Part shown: positions 1 through 8,970 of the stretch, piece after piece
Position numbering within the stretch: the stretch's first letter is position 1
How the letters are laid out: each line of letters opens with the position of its first letter
From: Amphibacillus marinus
GTDB lineage: Bacteria > Bacillota > Bacilli > Bacillales > Amphibacillaceae
Length of the DNA stretch: 64,000 bases
Assembly: GCF_900110345.1 (NCBI RefSeq)
Contig: NZ_FODJ01000006.1
Location: forward strand, 57,005 to 121,004
Direction: 5' to 3'
Notes under the pieces: model-generated
What the model was told of the DNA's origin: nothing
Seen by the model: the letters and a program-made list of their open reading frames with translations, nothing else
Databases searched by the model: none
Translations under genes and position numbers: made by a program

Positions 1-261
1 AAGCTTATCTGCCATTGGGTCTAAGAACTTTCCTAAATTGGTGACAAGATTAAACTTGCGAGCATAATAGCCGTCAACCCAATCGGTTCCTGAAGCGACA
101 ATAAAAAGAATAGCTGCAACAAGGTGGGTTATGGGCAATGATGATTCGCCAATAATAAGTTGTCCCCAATCAAGTGATAGGGTAAGAATTAAGATAAAAA
201 CAGGAATAATCATAATTCTAGATAACGTAATACGATTAGGTATATTCAAATTAAAAAACAT
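1..261 (-). CDS. pgsA: CDP-diacylglycerol--glycerol-3-phosphate 3-phosphatidyltransferase, N-terminal part
   Basis: Membrane enzyme that makes phosphatidylglycerol-phosphate from CDP-diacylglycerol and glycerol-3-phosphate, the first committed step of phosphatidylglycerol synthesis. The 87 visible residues hold a hydrophobic N-terminus and the complete CDP-alcohol phosphotransferase signature (D-x2-D-G-x2-A-R-x8-G-x3-D-x3-D) near residues 59-86. The C-terminal half lies beyond the left window edge. The start ATG at 261 follows a GGAAGG ribosome site. It lies downstream of the RodZ-like gene, as in Bacillus where ymfM precedes pgsA. Confidence 0.93.
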   Translation of the reverse strand, partial: MFFNLNIPNRITLSRIMIIPVFILILTLSLDWGQLIIGESSLPITHLVAAILFIVASGTDWVDGYYARKFNLVTNLGKFLDPMADKL

Positions 262-331
262 CCTTCCGAGATTATTATGTACAATTTAAGATTACGCTGC
301 TCTACAAATTTTCATTCGAATTCATGACAGT

Positions 332-365
332 AAACCCTTCCCACCATGTGATGAGAAGGGTTTTT
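332..365. terminator. Hairpin between the RodZ-like gene and pgsA
   Basis: Stem AAACCCTTC (332-340) pairs with GAAGGGTTT (355-363). The T run follows the stem on the plus strand, while both neighbouring genes are on the minus strand, where only TTT follows. It could be a weak attenuator between rodZ and pgsA rather than a full terminator. Confidence 0.4.
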
Positions 366-380
366 ATTGCAACTGTTTTG

Positions 381-1268
381 TTATTGAGGAGCATCGTTTA
401 TATATATCCAGAGCCGTTGAACTGCTGTTGGAGCAATCTCACTCGATAATTCAATATCTAAATCATTAATGGCTAAGGAAATCGTTCCAGGCTCACCAAA
501 TCGCAAATAAACAAAAGCTTCATCTGATATGACAAAGGTTTGCGGAGCTGTACTAGCTTGAAGCGTTTCATAAAATAAACGTTCGCCACTTGCATCCTCA
601 ATCTCTAACCAGTTACTACCGGTTGTATCAACCGTCAGAACAATCTCCTCTTGATCTGTTTCAAACAAAAAGGTGGATTCATTGTTTTCAAAAGACAACT
701 GCTCTATGCTGTCCTCATCTAAATCTGCTTGTTCTAAGTCTTCGGAATCAGGATCGGGCTCCTCTTCCTCTTCATTATTGTCACCTTCGTTGCCTTCGTC
801 AGGAGGAAGCGAAACTTCATCAGGACTATTTTCTGTCTGACCCTGACCATTGTTCGATCCATTATCTGTCTCACTCGGCATTAACGCAACTCTGTAAATA
901 AAGAAAAGAACACCGAGGATCAAAATGACAACAAAAATAGTAGGAAGCAATGAGGCTAACGGTGATGTTTTTGAAGACGATGACTGTCCTCTTGTTCTTT
1001 GCATACGTGAATATTCGATTGTATTTTCTTGATCTGGAGCAGGAAGTTCCCCTGCATGCTCTTGCAAGAGCTCTTGTGCATCCAAATCTAGAACAGCTGC
1101 ATATTCCTTTATGAACGCACGGACATAAAAGCTTCCTGGGATAATTGAAAACTCATTCTTTTCAATCGCAACGAGATGACGCGTTTGGATCTTTGTCAAA
1201 CGCTGGACATCGTCGAGTGTAAGTCCCTTTTCTAAGCGTGCCTCTTTTAATTTTTCACCAATTTGCAT
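381..1268 (-). CDS. RodZ-like membrane protein with N-terminal helix-turn-helix (YmfM family)
   Basis: A 295-residue protein with a RodZ-type Xre/HTH_25 domain at residues 1-70, one membrane segment at about 105-127, a very acidic Asp/Glu/Asn-rich linker at about 133-187, and a C-terminal beta-rich domain like the DUF4115 domain of RodZ. RodZ proteins link the MreB cytoskeleton to the cell-wall elongation machinery: the HTH is cytoplasmic and the C-terminus external. The place just upstream of pgsA fits YmfM. The B. subtilis genes ymfJ and ymfK, expected between ymfI and ymfM, are absent; only about 135 bp separates this start from ymfI. Confidence 0.85.
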   Translation of the reverse strand: MQIGEKLKEARLEKGLTLDDVQRLTKIQTRHLVAIEKNEFSIIPGSFYVRAFIKEYAAVLDLDAQELLQEHAGELPAPDQENTIEYSRMQRTRGQSSSSKTSPLASLLPTIFVVILILGVLFFIYRVALMPSETDNGSNNGQGQTENSPDEVSLPPDEGNEGDNNEEEEEPDPDSEDLEQADLDEDSIEQLSFENNESTFLFETDQEEIVLTVDTTGSNWLEIEDASGERLFYETLQASTAPQTFVISDEAFVYLRFGEPGTISLAINDLDIELSSEIAPTAVQRLWIYINDAPQ

Positions 1269-1402
1269 CTAAAACACCATCCGTTTAAATAATCAATGTC
1301 ACTTCACTTAATCAATCTCAGTATACTAAACTAATCATATATGATTTTCCCTTTTTAGAAAAGAGAAATAAAGAAGAATAACTAAAATTGTCGAATTTTT
1401 AA

Positions 1403-2122
1403 TTACATCCAACCACCTGAAAGCTTTATACATGCACCATTTATATAATTAGACTCTTTTCTTAATAAAAAAGTTACTAAATCAGCAATATTTTTTGGCG
1501 AGCCAAATTCACGTGCCGGAATATCCTGTAACAATTGTGCCCTCTCATCTATATTAAATGCTTGATTCATCTTCGTGTCGATAAAGCCTGGTAATATGGC
1601 ATTAACATGAACTTGATTTGATGCGACTTCCTTAGCAAGTGCCTTCACAAAAGCAAGCTGAGCGCCTTTAACCGAAGAATAAAGCACTTCATTACTTGCA
1701 CCATGCTCGCCCCAGATAGATGAGATCACAATAATATCTCCTTTTTGCTTTGTAACCATAGCTGTTAGCGACTGTTGACTTATCTCCCACATTGCTCGAA
1801 CATGGACGTTGTACAGTGCATCCATTGTTCTTGTACTTGTATCTTGAAATAAGCCGTAATGCCCCTGCCCTTGGGCAAATATTAATGCGGTCGGAGAGAA
1901 GGAGAGTTGTTGTTTAAATTGATTAATACCAGAAAGCGTTGATAAGTCTGCCTGAATAACTTCTAGTACCGATTCCGCTGGGAGCTGCTGAATTAACTCA
2001 GTGATTGCTGCTTTGTTTTGAAAATACTGCAGAGAAAGCGTGAAGCCATCCTCTACTAGGGTGTTGGCAATTGCTCCACCGATCTCTCCACTTGCGCCAA
2101 TGACTAATGCATGTTTATCCAT
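1403..2122 (-). CDS. ymfI: Short-chain dehydrogenase/reductase, YmfI (FabG-like)
   Basis: Cytoplasmic NAD(P)-dependent oxidoreductase of 239 residues. It has the Rossmann nucleotide-binding motif GASGEIG at about residues 9-15, the catalytic serine in VISSIW, and the YxxxK pair in YSSVK. FabG-like proteins reduce 3-oxoacyl thioesters, but the substrate of YmfI is not settled. It starts 4 bp after the ymfH stop, so ymfF-ymfH-ymfI are probably one transcript. It follows the M16 peptidases as in Bacillus. Confidence 0.88.
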   Translation of the reverse strand: MDKHALVIGASGEIGGAIANTLVEDGFTLSLQYFQNKAAITELIQQLPAESVLEVIQADLSTLSGINQFKQQLSFSPTALIFAQGQGHYGLFQDTSTRTMDALYNVHVRAMWEISQQSLTAMVTKQKGDIIVISSIWGEHGASNEVLYSSVKGAQLAFVKALAKEVASNQVHVNAILPGFIDTKMNQAFNIDERAQLLQDIPAREFGSPKNIADLVTFLLRKESNYINGACIKLSGGWM

Positions 2123-2126
2123 TTAC

Positions 2127-3413
2127 TTATTCCTTGGCAGGTTTAATCTTAAAAACAGCAACATTATCAGTACTTACCCAACTATTCAAGAAATGATTGG
2201 CCTTCTCTACTGTTAACTGCTCTAAAATCGGTAGGAGTTCAAAGTAATCAATCTCCATGATATGATATTGGCTAACTTGATTGGCAATATCAGATACACT
2301 ATTCATATCACGCAATAAATCACCGATCATCTTTCGCTTCATTCTGTCAAAATCTTTAGCTGAAAGCTTATATAATGCAAAAGTTTGAAGCTGTTCTTTT
2401 ACTTTTTCCGCAAACTCGTCTGGCTTACTCGAATTACCGCCAATAATTGAGAAAGCAAATTGTTTTTGCCGTTCTGTTTCAAAACCAATACTGCCATCTA
2501 TTAAATCGAGATCATACAGCTCTTGATAATAATCACCCGATTTCGAATAAAAATAATCAAGTATCATTTCAGCAAGTAACTCATCTTCAATAAATGATCT
2601 CGGATCACGTTGAGGTGTTTCTTTAATGCCAACCATACAGCGCGGTACAGCAACTGGCATTTCAATTTGTGCCTCTTTTACCGATACGGACTGCGGTTCA
2701 TTCGGATAGAAGCGCTTTAATTCGTTTAATTGCTCAAAATCTTTAGCTGCTTGATTGGCTTGTATACGCGCAATCATTTGCTCAGGCTCAAATTGGCCGA
2801 CTAGGGTAAAGACCATATTCGATGGATGGTAAAAAGTATGGTAACAGGTATATAAATCTTCCTTTGTAATGGCTTGGATGGATTCAACCGTACCGGCAAT
2901 ATCAATTTTAACCGGATGTTCCTGATACATTGCTGAAATGACACCAAAGAAAGAGCGCCAATCAGGTTGGTCATCATACATTTGAATTTCTTGGGCAATG
3001 ATCCCTTTTTCCTTTTCTACTGATTGATCTGAAAAATAAGGTGCCTGAACAAAATCAAGTAAAATTTCTACATTTTTATTAATGTCCGAGGTTGCTGAAA
3101 ATAGATAGGCTGTTTTAGTAAAAGAGGTAAAGGCATTTGCTGATGCTCCTATTTTAGTAAAGTCTTGAAAGACATCACGATCCTCTTTTTCAAATAACTT
3201 ATGTTCAAGAAAATGAGCAATTCCATCAGGTACAGTTATTTTTTCATCTGAGCCAATTGGAATAAAGGTTTGATCAATAGAACCATAATCGGTCGTAAAT
3301 ACACCATATGTTTGTGTCATTTCCGGCTTCGGTACAAGGATGACCTGTAAACCGTTGGGTAATGTATCACGATAAACGGTCTCTTTTATTTGTTCGTATA
3401 CGATCTTCTCCAT
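2127..3413 (-). CDS. ymfH: M16 family zinc peptidase YmfH (catalytic partner)
   Basis: A 428-residue M16 (insulinase/pitrilysin-like) protein. The inverted zinc site HFLEH is at residues 67-71, with the downstream glutamate in the EKGIIAQEI segment near residue 140. Bacterial M16B peptidases act as pairs of one active and one inactive chain; here YmfH has the zinc site and YmfF lacks it. The start codon overlaps the ymfF stop by one base (TAATG), indicating translational coupling. In B. subtilis the pair is linked to peptide processing in a poorly defined pathway, so the substrate here is unknown. Confidence 0.9.
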   Translation of the reverse strand: MEKIVYEQIKETVYRDTLPNGLQVILVPKPEMTQTYGVFTTDYGSIDQTFIPIGSDEKITVPDGIAHFLEHKLFEKEDRDVFQDFTKIGASANAFTSFTKTAYLFSATSDINKNVEILLDFVQAPYFSDQSVEKEKGIIAQEIQMYDDQPDWRSFFGVISAMYQEHPVKIDIAGTVESIQAITKEDLYTCYHTFYHPSNMVFTLVGQFEPEQMIARIQANQAAKDFEQLNELKRFYPNEPQSVSVKEAQIEMPVAVPRCMVGIKETPQRDPRSFIEDELLAEMILDYFYSKSGDYYQELYDLDLIDGSIGFETERQKQFAFSIIGGNSSKPDEFAEKVKEQLQTFALYKLSAKDFDRMKRKMIGDLLRDMNSVSDIANQVSQYHIMEIDYFELLPILEQLTVEKANHFLNSWVSTDNVAVFKIKPAKE

Positions 3414-4696
3414 TATCGGTCAACTCCTTTTGCAGTTAAAAAGTATGTTGTATCTAGTTCTATCTTGTTCGCAACAGCCACAATATCATCGTGAGCTACT
3501 GCACTAATTTCTTCAATAAAAGCTTGAATTGACCGCTTAGATTGAGCAAAATATTGATTGTAAAGAACCTCTATTATCCCAAACGGATCATCTAAAGCTT
3601 CCTTATATTGATTCGTTATTAAACGCTTTGCTTCTTCAATTTGCTCGGCTGAAAAGTCGCCATCTTTCATTGCCTGCATCTGCTCAAAAATAATCGCTTT
3701 CGCCTTATCAAAGTCGTTTGGTGCAATGCCACTAAAAACAAATAATAAGCCCTTATGACTTTCAAACCTGGAGGCAGCATAATAAGCTAAGCTATTCTTT
3801 TCGCGAACATTAATAAATAATTTAGAGCTCGGAAACCCACCGAAAATGGCGTTAAATACTTGTAATGCGGCATACGAATCGCTGGCATAGGTTGTATAAG
3901 TACGATATCCAAAATGAAGCTTGCCTTGTTGTAGCTTTTGTTCTTCAATAACTTCCTTAGGCTCAACTACTTTCATTTCATCTGATATTTCGATCGGTGG
4001 TGCTTGATCACTACCTTTGCGATCGAACTTATTACCAATTAATCGTTCAACATCAATCTCTTCAAGATCGCCTAGAATATAAAGATCACAGTTATCTGTC
4101 TGGGTAACTTGCTGATAGTAGTGAAATAGCTGATCTGCAGTTAATGCAGGTAAATCCTCAGGATAACCATAAACATGTAACTGATATGGCTCATCCTGAC
4201 ACATTTCATCAATTAAACGTGTATTAGCATATTGCATTTTGTCATCTGTCAATGCCTCAATTTTCTGTCGCAGTGTCTGCTTCTCTTTATCAACTATTTT
4301 CTTGTCAAAGCTACCGTTAACTTTTTTTGGTTTAAACAAAGCCTCTTGAAAAAATAACAGCCCTTTCTCTAAAATCGAATTGTTTTCAGATAGGTATGTC
4401 GGATTTGCAAGACTCAGGCGTGCTGTTAAGACATGTGCCTCTCCTTTTTTTGACCCATCAATTGAAAAAATTGAGCCATATAAATCATCCAGCGCACGTC
4501 TAAAAGCATGTGAGCTAGGATAAGTTTCTGTTCCTTGCTGCAGCACAAATGGAAGTAACGCTCGTTTAGTTACATCTTCCCGATTTAATGGTGCGGAAAA
4601 CTTTGCCGTAACATGAATGGTTTTAAATTTTTTACTATTTACAATATGTAAATTATAACCTTCTTTTTTTATAATACGCTCTTCTAGCTCTAACAT
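3413..4696 (-). CDS. ymfF: M16 family peptidase-like YmfF (non-catalytic partner)
   Basis: The second M16-fold protein of the pair, 427 residues from the chosen start. At the place where the zinc motif would fall the sequence reads LLPFVLQQGTETYP, so the HxxEH residues are missing and the chain is probably the substrate-holding half of a YmfF/YmfH dimer. The reading frame is open to 4759, but ATG 4696 has an AGGAGG ribosome site seven bases upstream, so that start is preferred. First gene of the ymfF-ymfH-ymfI group. Confidence 0.88.
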   Translation of the reverse strand: MLELEERIIKKEGYNLHIVNSKKFKTIHVTAKFSAPLNREDVTKRALLPFVLQQGTETYPSSHAFRRALDDLYGSIFSIDGSKKGEAHVLTARLSLANPTYLSENNSILEKGLLFFQEALFKPKKVNGSFDKKIVDKEKQTLRQKIEALTDDKMQYANTRLIDEMCQDEPYQLHVYGYPEDLPALTADQLFHYYQQVTQTDNCDLYILGDLEEIDVERLIGNKFDRKGSDQAPPIEISDEMKVVEPKEVIEEQKLQQGKLHFGYRTYTTYASDSYAALQVFNAIFGGFPSSKLFINVREKNSLAYYAASRFESHKGLLFVFSGIAPNDFDKAKAIIFEQMQAMKDGDFSAEQIEEAKRLITNQYKEALDDPFGIIEVLYNQYFAQSKRSIQAFIEEISAVAHDDIVAVANKIELDTTYFLTAKGVDR

Positions 4697-4859
4697 AAAT
4701 AGCCTCCTAAAGCTTACTTTATTTCTTATTAATATGTCCGGATTTAAACAATACAACAATAGTTTACACTAAATAATGATAGGAAACAATTGCCACAACT
4801 TATCAGCTTCGGTACATACATTATTATGCAACTGGCACATAAGAACGAACAACAATAAG

Positions 4860-4981
4860 AGACTGGGACAAAAGAGTAATTAGATAAGAAAAATCCGAAC
4901 ATTATGTCTGAAAGCGTATAGCGCTTCGGTAAATCAGAATGTTCGGATACCCTGTTTCAATATTTAGTTATGTCCCAGTCT
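4860..4981. repeat. 122-bp intergenic palindromic repeat, simple form
   Basis: Ends pair as AGACTGGGACA (4860-4870) with TGTCCCAGTCT (4971-4981). An inner pair, ATCCGAACATT with AATGTTCGGAT, surrounds the centre. A second, interrupted copy is at 8685-8933. It can fold into a long cruciform hairpin and lies between the nupQ-like stop and the ymfF start, so it may also end transcription. Confidence 0.85.
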
Positions 4982-4997
4982 ATTTAACTCATTTTGT

Positions 4998-5957
4998 TTA
5001 TCTACTACCCTTAATATAAGGTACGCCATTTGCTTTTGGCGCTTCAGCACGACCAATAAAGCCTGCTAATGCCAAAATAGTTAGCACATATGGCGCAATG
5101 ATCAGGTAAACAGTCGGTACGTTTTGTAGAAATGGGAAACTCCGACCGACGATGCTTAAGCTTTGTGCAAAGCCAAAGAAAACAGCTGCTCCCATTGCGC
5201 CTAACGGATGCCATTTGCCAAAGATAACAGCTGCCAAAGCCATAAAGCCCTGACCAGAAATCGTTGCAGCCCCAAAGCTGAGTGATATCGTTAAGGCATA
5301 GGTAGCGCCACCAATACCAGCTAACATTCCTGACAGGATAACCGCAATATAACGTATTTTAGTAACATTAATTCCATTGGTATCAGCCGCCATTGGATGC
5401 TCACCAACTGAGCGTAGTTGTAAGCCAAATGGTGTTTTGTACAGAACAAACCAAGCAATAATGGCAAAGCCAATGGCAACATAGGACGTATAGTAAGTTC
5501 CCCTAAAGAACATATCACCAATAATTGGAATATCAGACAGGACAGGAATCGTTCTTGTATAGAACGGTTCGATAATTGAATCTGTTTGTCCTTTTCCATA
5601 CCATTCACGGGTAAGGAAAACACCGATACCGATTGCCATCATATTAATGGCTACACCACTTACCACTTGGTCAGCCCGTAATGATACGGCAGCAACGGCA
5701 TGGATAATTGAAAATATACCAGCAACAATGGCAGCCACTACTAAGGATAGCCAAGGTGTCAGCGAACCAAATGTATCGGCAAAGCCTAGGTTAAAGGTTA
5801 TCCCAGCAAAGGCTCCGATAACCATTAACCCCTCTAATCCAATATTAACAACACCAGAGCGCTCACTAAAAACGCCACCTAATGCAGTGAAAATCAATGG
5901 AGCAGAATAAAACAAGACCATCGGCATCATTGACTGTAATAAATCAATAATCTGCAT
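4998..5957 (-). CDS. nupQ: Nucleoside ABC transporter permease, NupQ/YufQ-like
   Basis: Integral membrane permease of 319 residues in the branched-chain-amino-acid/BMP transporter permease family, with about eight to nine hydrophobic segments and the conserved patch AAVIFGKWHPLGA near the C-terminal third. It is the last gene of the BMP lipoprotein, ATPase, permease, permease cluster and starts one base after the nupP-like stop. B. subtilis NupNOPQ imports guanosine and related nucleosides, and the same substrate class is inferred here from family and order. Confidence 0.85.
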   Translation of the reverse strand: MQIIDLLQSMMPMVLFYSAPLIFTALGGVFSERSGVVNIGLEGLMVIGAFAGITFNLGFADTFGSLTPWLSLVVAAIVAGIFSIIHAVAAVSLRADQVVSGVAINMMAIGIGVFLTREWYGKGQTDSIIEPFYTRTIPVLSDIPIIGDMFFRGTYYTSYVAIGFAIIAWFVLYKTPFGLQLRSVGEHPMAADTNGINVTKIRYIAVILSGMLAGIGGATYALTISLSFGAATISGQGFMALAAVIFGKWHPLGAMGAAVFFGFAQSLSIVGRSFPFLQNVPTVYLIIAPYVLTILALAGFIGRAEAPKANGVPYIKGSR

Positions 5958-5958
5958 T

Positions 5959-7005
5959 TTACTTCTCCCCCTTTTTCAATCGTAGGGTCACCCAACGAAT
6001 CAAATAACTAGATGCGACAAAGAAAATGATAACAGCAATGACAATCTCAACAAGTTCAGAAGGCACACCAGAGAGTGGTGGCATTCTCAGCGAACCTACT
6101 TTTAGTGAACCAAACAAAAGAGCGGCTAGCGATGACCCTAGCGCAGTGTTGGCACCAAGTAAGGCAACAGCAATACCGTCAAAGCCGAGATTAGTAAAGG
6201 AAGCATGGGTATAAATGTAACGAAATGTTCCGAGTCCCTCCATAGCTCCGGCAATTCCAGCAAAGGCACCAGAAATCATCATTGAGACAATAATACTCTT
6301 TTTTACACTTATACCGGCGTAATTAGCTGCATGCTCATTAAAGCCTACCGCCCGTAATTCATAACCATAGGTAGTCTTTTCAAGTAAGAACCACATTAAG
6401 ACTGCCATTAGAATAGCGACGACGAACCCCCAGTGGACCTGTGAATAACCAAATGTTTCCGATAACCAAGCTGTTCTGAGCGAAGCCGTTTCCGCAATTG
6501 GCTCTGTTCGGTCGCCTCCCTCTGAAAGAACATTACGAATTAAATAATTGCTGGAATAAAGCGCGGTGTAGTTCAACATAATGGTGACAATGACTTCGTG
6601 TACACCACGTGTTGCTTTTAGAAAACCAGGTATGAATCCCCATAATGCACCAGCAAATGCAGCGACAAGAATAGCTAATGGTAAGTGAATAATTGCAGGT
6701 AAATCAAAGCTAATTCCAACCCAAACAGCACTCACCCAGCCGACAAATACTTGACCTTCAGCACCAATATTAAAGAGCCCTGTTCTAAAGGCAAAGGCAA
6801 CAGCTAAGCCTGTTAAAATTAATGGGATGGTTTGACGAATGGTCTCACCAAAAAAATACATGTTACCAAAGGCACCATTCCACAACGCCAGATAACCTTC
6901 AATCGGATTATACCCAAAGAAAAGCATAATAATTGCACCGACGATGAGTCCGAGAAGAACGGATACAATCGGAACAACAATATTAAATAAACGATTTGAA
7001 AACAT
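5959..7005 (-). CDS. nupP: Nucleoside ABC transporter permease, NupP/YufP-like
   Basis: A 348-residue polytopic permease that pairs with the following permease to form the membrane channel. The family EAA-like loop is seen in YELRAVGFNEHAANYAGI, with GLFNIGAEGQVFVG near residues 75-90. Its ATG overlaps the ATPase stop codon by one base (TAATG), showing tight coupling within the operon. Confidence 0.86.
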   Translation of the reverse strand: MFSNRLFNIVVPIVSVLLGLIVGAIIMLFFGYNPIEGYLALWNGAFGNMYFFGETIRQTIPLILTGLAVAFAFRTGLFNIGAEGQVFVGWVSAVWVGISFDLPAIIHLPLAILVAAFAGALWGFIPGFLKATRGVHEVIVTIMLNYTALYSSNYLIRNVLSEGGDRTEPIAETASLRTAWLSETFGYSQVHWGFVVAILMAVLMWFLLEKTTYGYELRAVGFNEHAANYAGISVKKSIIVSMMISGAFAGIAGAMEGLGTFRYIYTHASFTNLGFDGIAVALLGANTALGSSLAALLFGSLKVGSLRMPPLSGVPSELVEIVIAVIIFFVASSYLIRWVTLRLKKGEK

Positions 7006-8537
7006 TAGGCTTCACCTGCCTTCTCTTTAGTGCTCCCAGCCATTAGTAAGCCAAGTTCTTGCTCGTTTGTTTCACCAGGTTTCACATCAGCAACAATCCT
7101 ACCATCAAACATGACGGCAATCCGATCACTGACATTAATTATTTCATCTAACTCGAAAGAAACGAGTAACACTGCGCGCCCTTTATCACGTTCTTTAATA
7201 AGACGGTTATGAATATTCTCAATCGCACCAACGTCTAAGCCTCTAGTTGGTTGGACGGCGATTAAAAGATCGGGTGAGCGGTCTACTTCCCGCGCTATAA
7301 TTGCTTTTTGCTGATTACCACCCGATAAACCTCTTGCCTTCGTCTTAGAGCTTGGTGTTCGAACATCATAGTCTTCAATTAATTTCTCAGCATACTCATA
7401 GATTTTTCTAAACGATAATACTTTATTATTTGAAAAAGGTTTTTGATAATACGTTTGCAAAACCATATTTTCGCCAATCGGAAAATCTAACACAAGACCA
7501 AATTTATGACGATCCTGTGGAATATGCGCAACACCTAGCTCTGTCACCTTTCGGGTAGAGAGACCGGTAATCTTCTTGTTATTTAAAAAGACATCGCCAG
7601 ATTCTGTTTTACGTAAGCCAGTAATTGCTTCAATAAGCTCTGTTTGACCATTGCCATCAACCCCGGCAATTCCAACAATCTCACCAGCACGAATATCAAG
7701 ATCAAGTCCTTTGACCATCAAAGCTTGCCGAGAATCTTTAACCTCTAATTGCTTAACAGAGAGCACGATATCCTCGGGTTTTGCCGCTGTTTTTTCTGTT
7801 TTAAAGTTAATTTCTCTACCAACCATTAATGAAGCAAGCTCATCAACATTTGTCTCATTAACATTGACTGTGCCAATACCTTCACCCTTCCGTATAACCG
7901 TACAGCGATCACAGGCTTCCATAATCTCCTTTAGCTTGTGGGTAATTAAAATAATTGAAATACCTTCTGTAACAAGTGACTTCATAATTCCGATAAGCTC
8001 TTTAATCTCTTGTGGCGTTAACACAGCAGTCGGTTCATCAAGAATAATAATATCGGACCCACGATAGAGTGTTTTTAAGATTTCTGCTCTTTGCTGCATC
8101 CCGACTGAAATATCACGAATCTTTGCCTTAGGATCGACCCGAAGACCATATTGCTCTGAAAGCTCAGCAATCTCTTTTTCAGCCTTTTTTAAATCTACCA
8201 ATACGCCATTCTTTTTAGGCTCGCTGCCCAAAATAATATTTTGAGCAACAGTAAAGGTATCGACAAGCATAAAGTGCTGATGTACCATCCCAATTCCTAA
8301 GCGATTAGCTACATTAGGGTCAGTAATTTTGACAGCTTTACCATTCACCTTAATCTCACCTTTTTCTGGCTGATAAAGACCAAAAAGAACATTCATTAAA
8401 GTTGATTTACCGGCACCATTTTCTCCTAGTAGCGCATGTATTTCACCTTTTTTAACTTGGAGATTAATATTATTGTTCGCAACAATTCCGGGGAATTCTT
8501 TACGGATATTAAGCATTTCAATAACATAATTATCCAC
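7005..8537 (-). CDS. nupO: Nucleoside ABC transporter ATPase with two ABC domains, NupO/YufO-like
   Basis: A 510-residue ATPase with two fused ABC domains, as usual for sugar/nucleoside importers. The first domain has Walker A GENGAGKST at residues 38-46 and the signature-like SVGMQQR. The second domain has a degenerate Walker A (GVDGNGQTE) but a good LSGGNQQK signature, so one of the two ATP sites is probably weak, which is normal for this family. The start is GTG at 8537 behind AAGGAGTGA. A 433-bp gap with a large repeat separates it from the lipoprotein gene. Confidence 0.9.
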   Translation of the reverse strand: MDNYVIEMLNIRKEFPGIVANNNINLQVKKGEIHALLGENGAGKSTLMNVLFGLYQPEKGEIKVNGKAVKITDPNVANRLGIGMVHQHFMLVDTFTVAQNIILGSEPKKNGVLVDLKKAEKEIAELSEQYGLRVDPKAKIRDISVGMQQRAEILKTLYRGSDIIILDEPTAVLTPQEIKELIGIMKSLVTEGISIILITHKLKEIMEACDRCTVIRKGEGIGTVNVNETNVDELASLMVGREINFKTEKTAAKPEDIVLSVKQLEVKDSRQALMVKGLDLDIRAGEIVGIAGVDGNGQTELIEAITGLRKTESGDVFLNNKKITGLSTRKVTELGVAHIPQDRHKFGLVLDFPIGENMVLQTYYQKPFSNNKVLSFRKIYEYAEKLIEDYDVRTPSSKTKARGLSGGNQQKAIIAREVDRSPDLLIAVQPTRGLDVGAIENIHNRLIKERDKGRAVLLVSFELDEIINVSDRIAVMFDGRIVADVKPGETNEQELGLLMAGSTKEKAGEA

Positions 8538-8684
8538 TTACTTCACTCCTTGATTACAAGATAGAAAAATCATCAAATGAAGAGGGGAGAGTCACGGCCC
8601 TTCATTTAAAGACTTTTCAAATTTACTCTATAAAGCATTACAACCTAACACACAACTCCCCTAATGCTTGTTTTTTGCTAAAAA

Positions 8685-8933
8685 GAAAAAGAGCGGGTCA
8701 AAAGCGTAATTAGATAAGGAAAATCCGAACATTATGTTTGAAAACATATAGCGCTTCGGTAAAACACTTCGCTTTCCGTGGGCACGGCTTCGGCTAACTG
8801 TGTGAAGAAAGACACTTCACACAGTGGATCCTCAGCCCGTGCTGTTCCCACTGGAGTCTACGTATTTTACCTACGCTGAGTCAGAATGTTCGGATACCCA
8901 GTTTCAATATTTAGTTATGTCCCAGCCTTTTTC
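8685..8933. repeat. Intergenic repeat, second copy carrying a 117-bp inner insertion
   Basis: The outer parts match the 4860-4981 repeat. Directly after the shared GCGCTTCGGTAAA, an extra 117 bp (8764-8880) interrupts it, and the shared sequence resumes at TCAGAATGTTCGG. The insert has its own inverted structure, including a perfect 10-bp stem CTGTGTGAAG (8798-8807) with CTTCACACAG (8815-8824), and resembles a repeat type I recall as common between genes in Bacillaceae. It fills most of the 433-bp gap between the lipoprotein and ATPase genes. Confidence 0.85.
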
Positions 8934-8970
8934 AAATAAAGTGTGCCTTTAATCAGTAAATCAGGATAAA

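Noticed and set aside
590..901. 103-residue plus-strand frame opposite the RodZ-like gene
   Set aside because: Antisense to a well-supported gene, no ribosome site, composition reflects the acidic linker read backwards.
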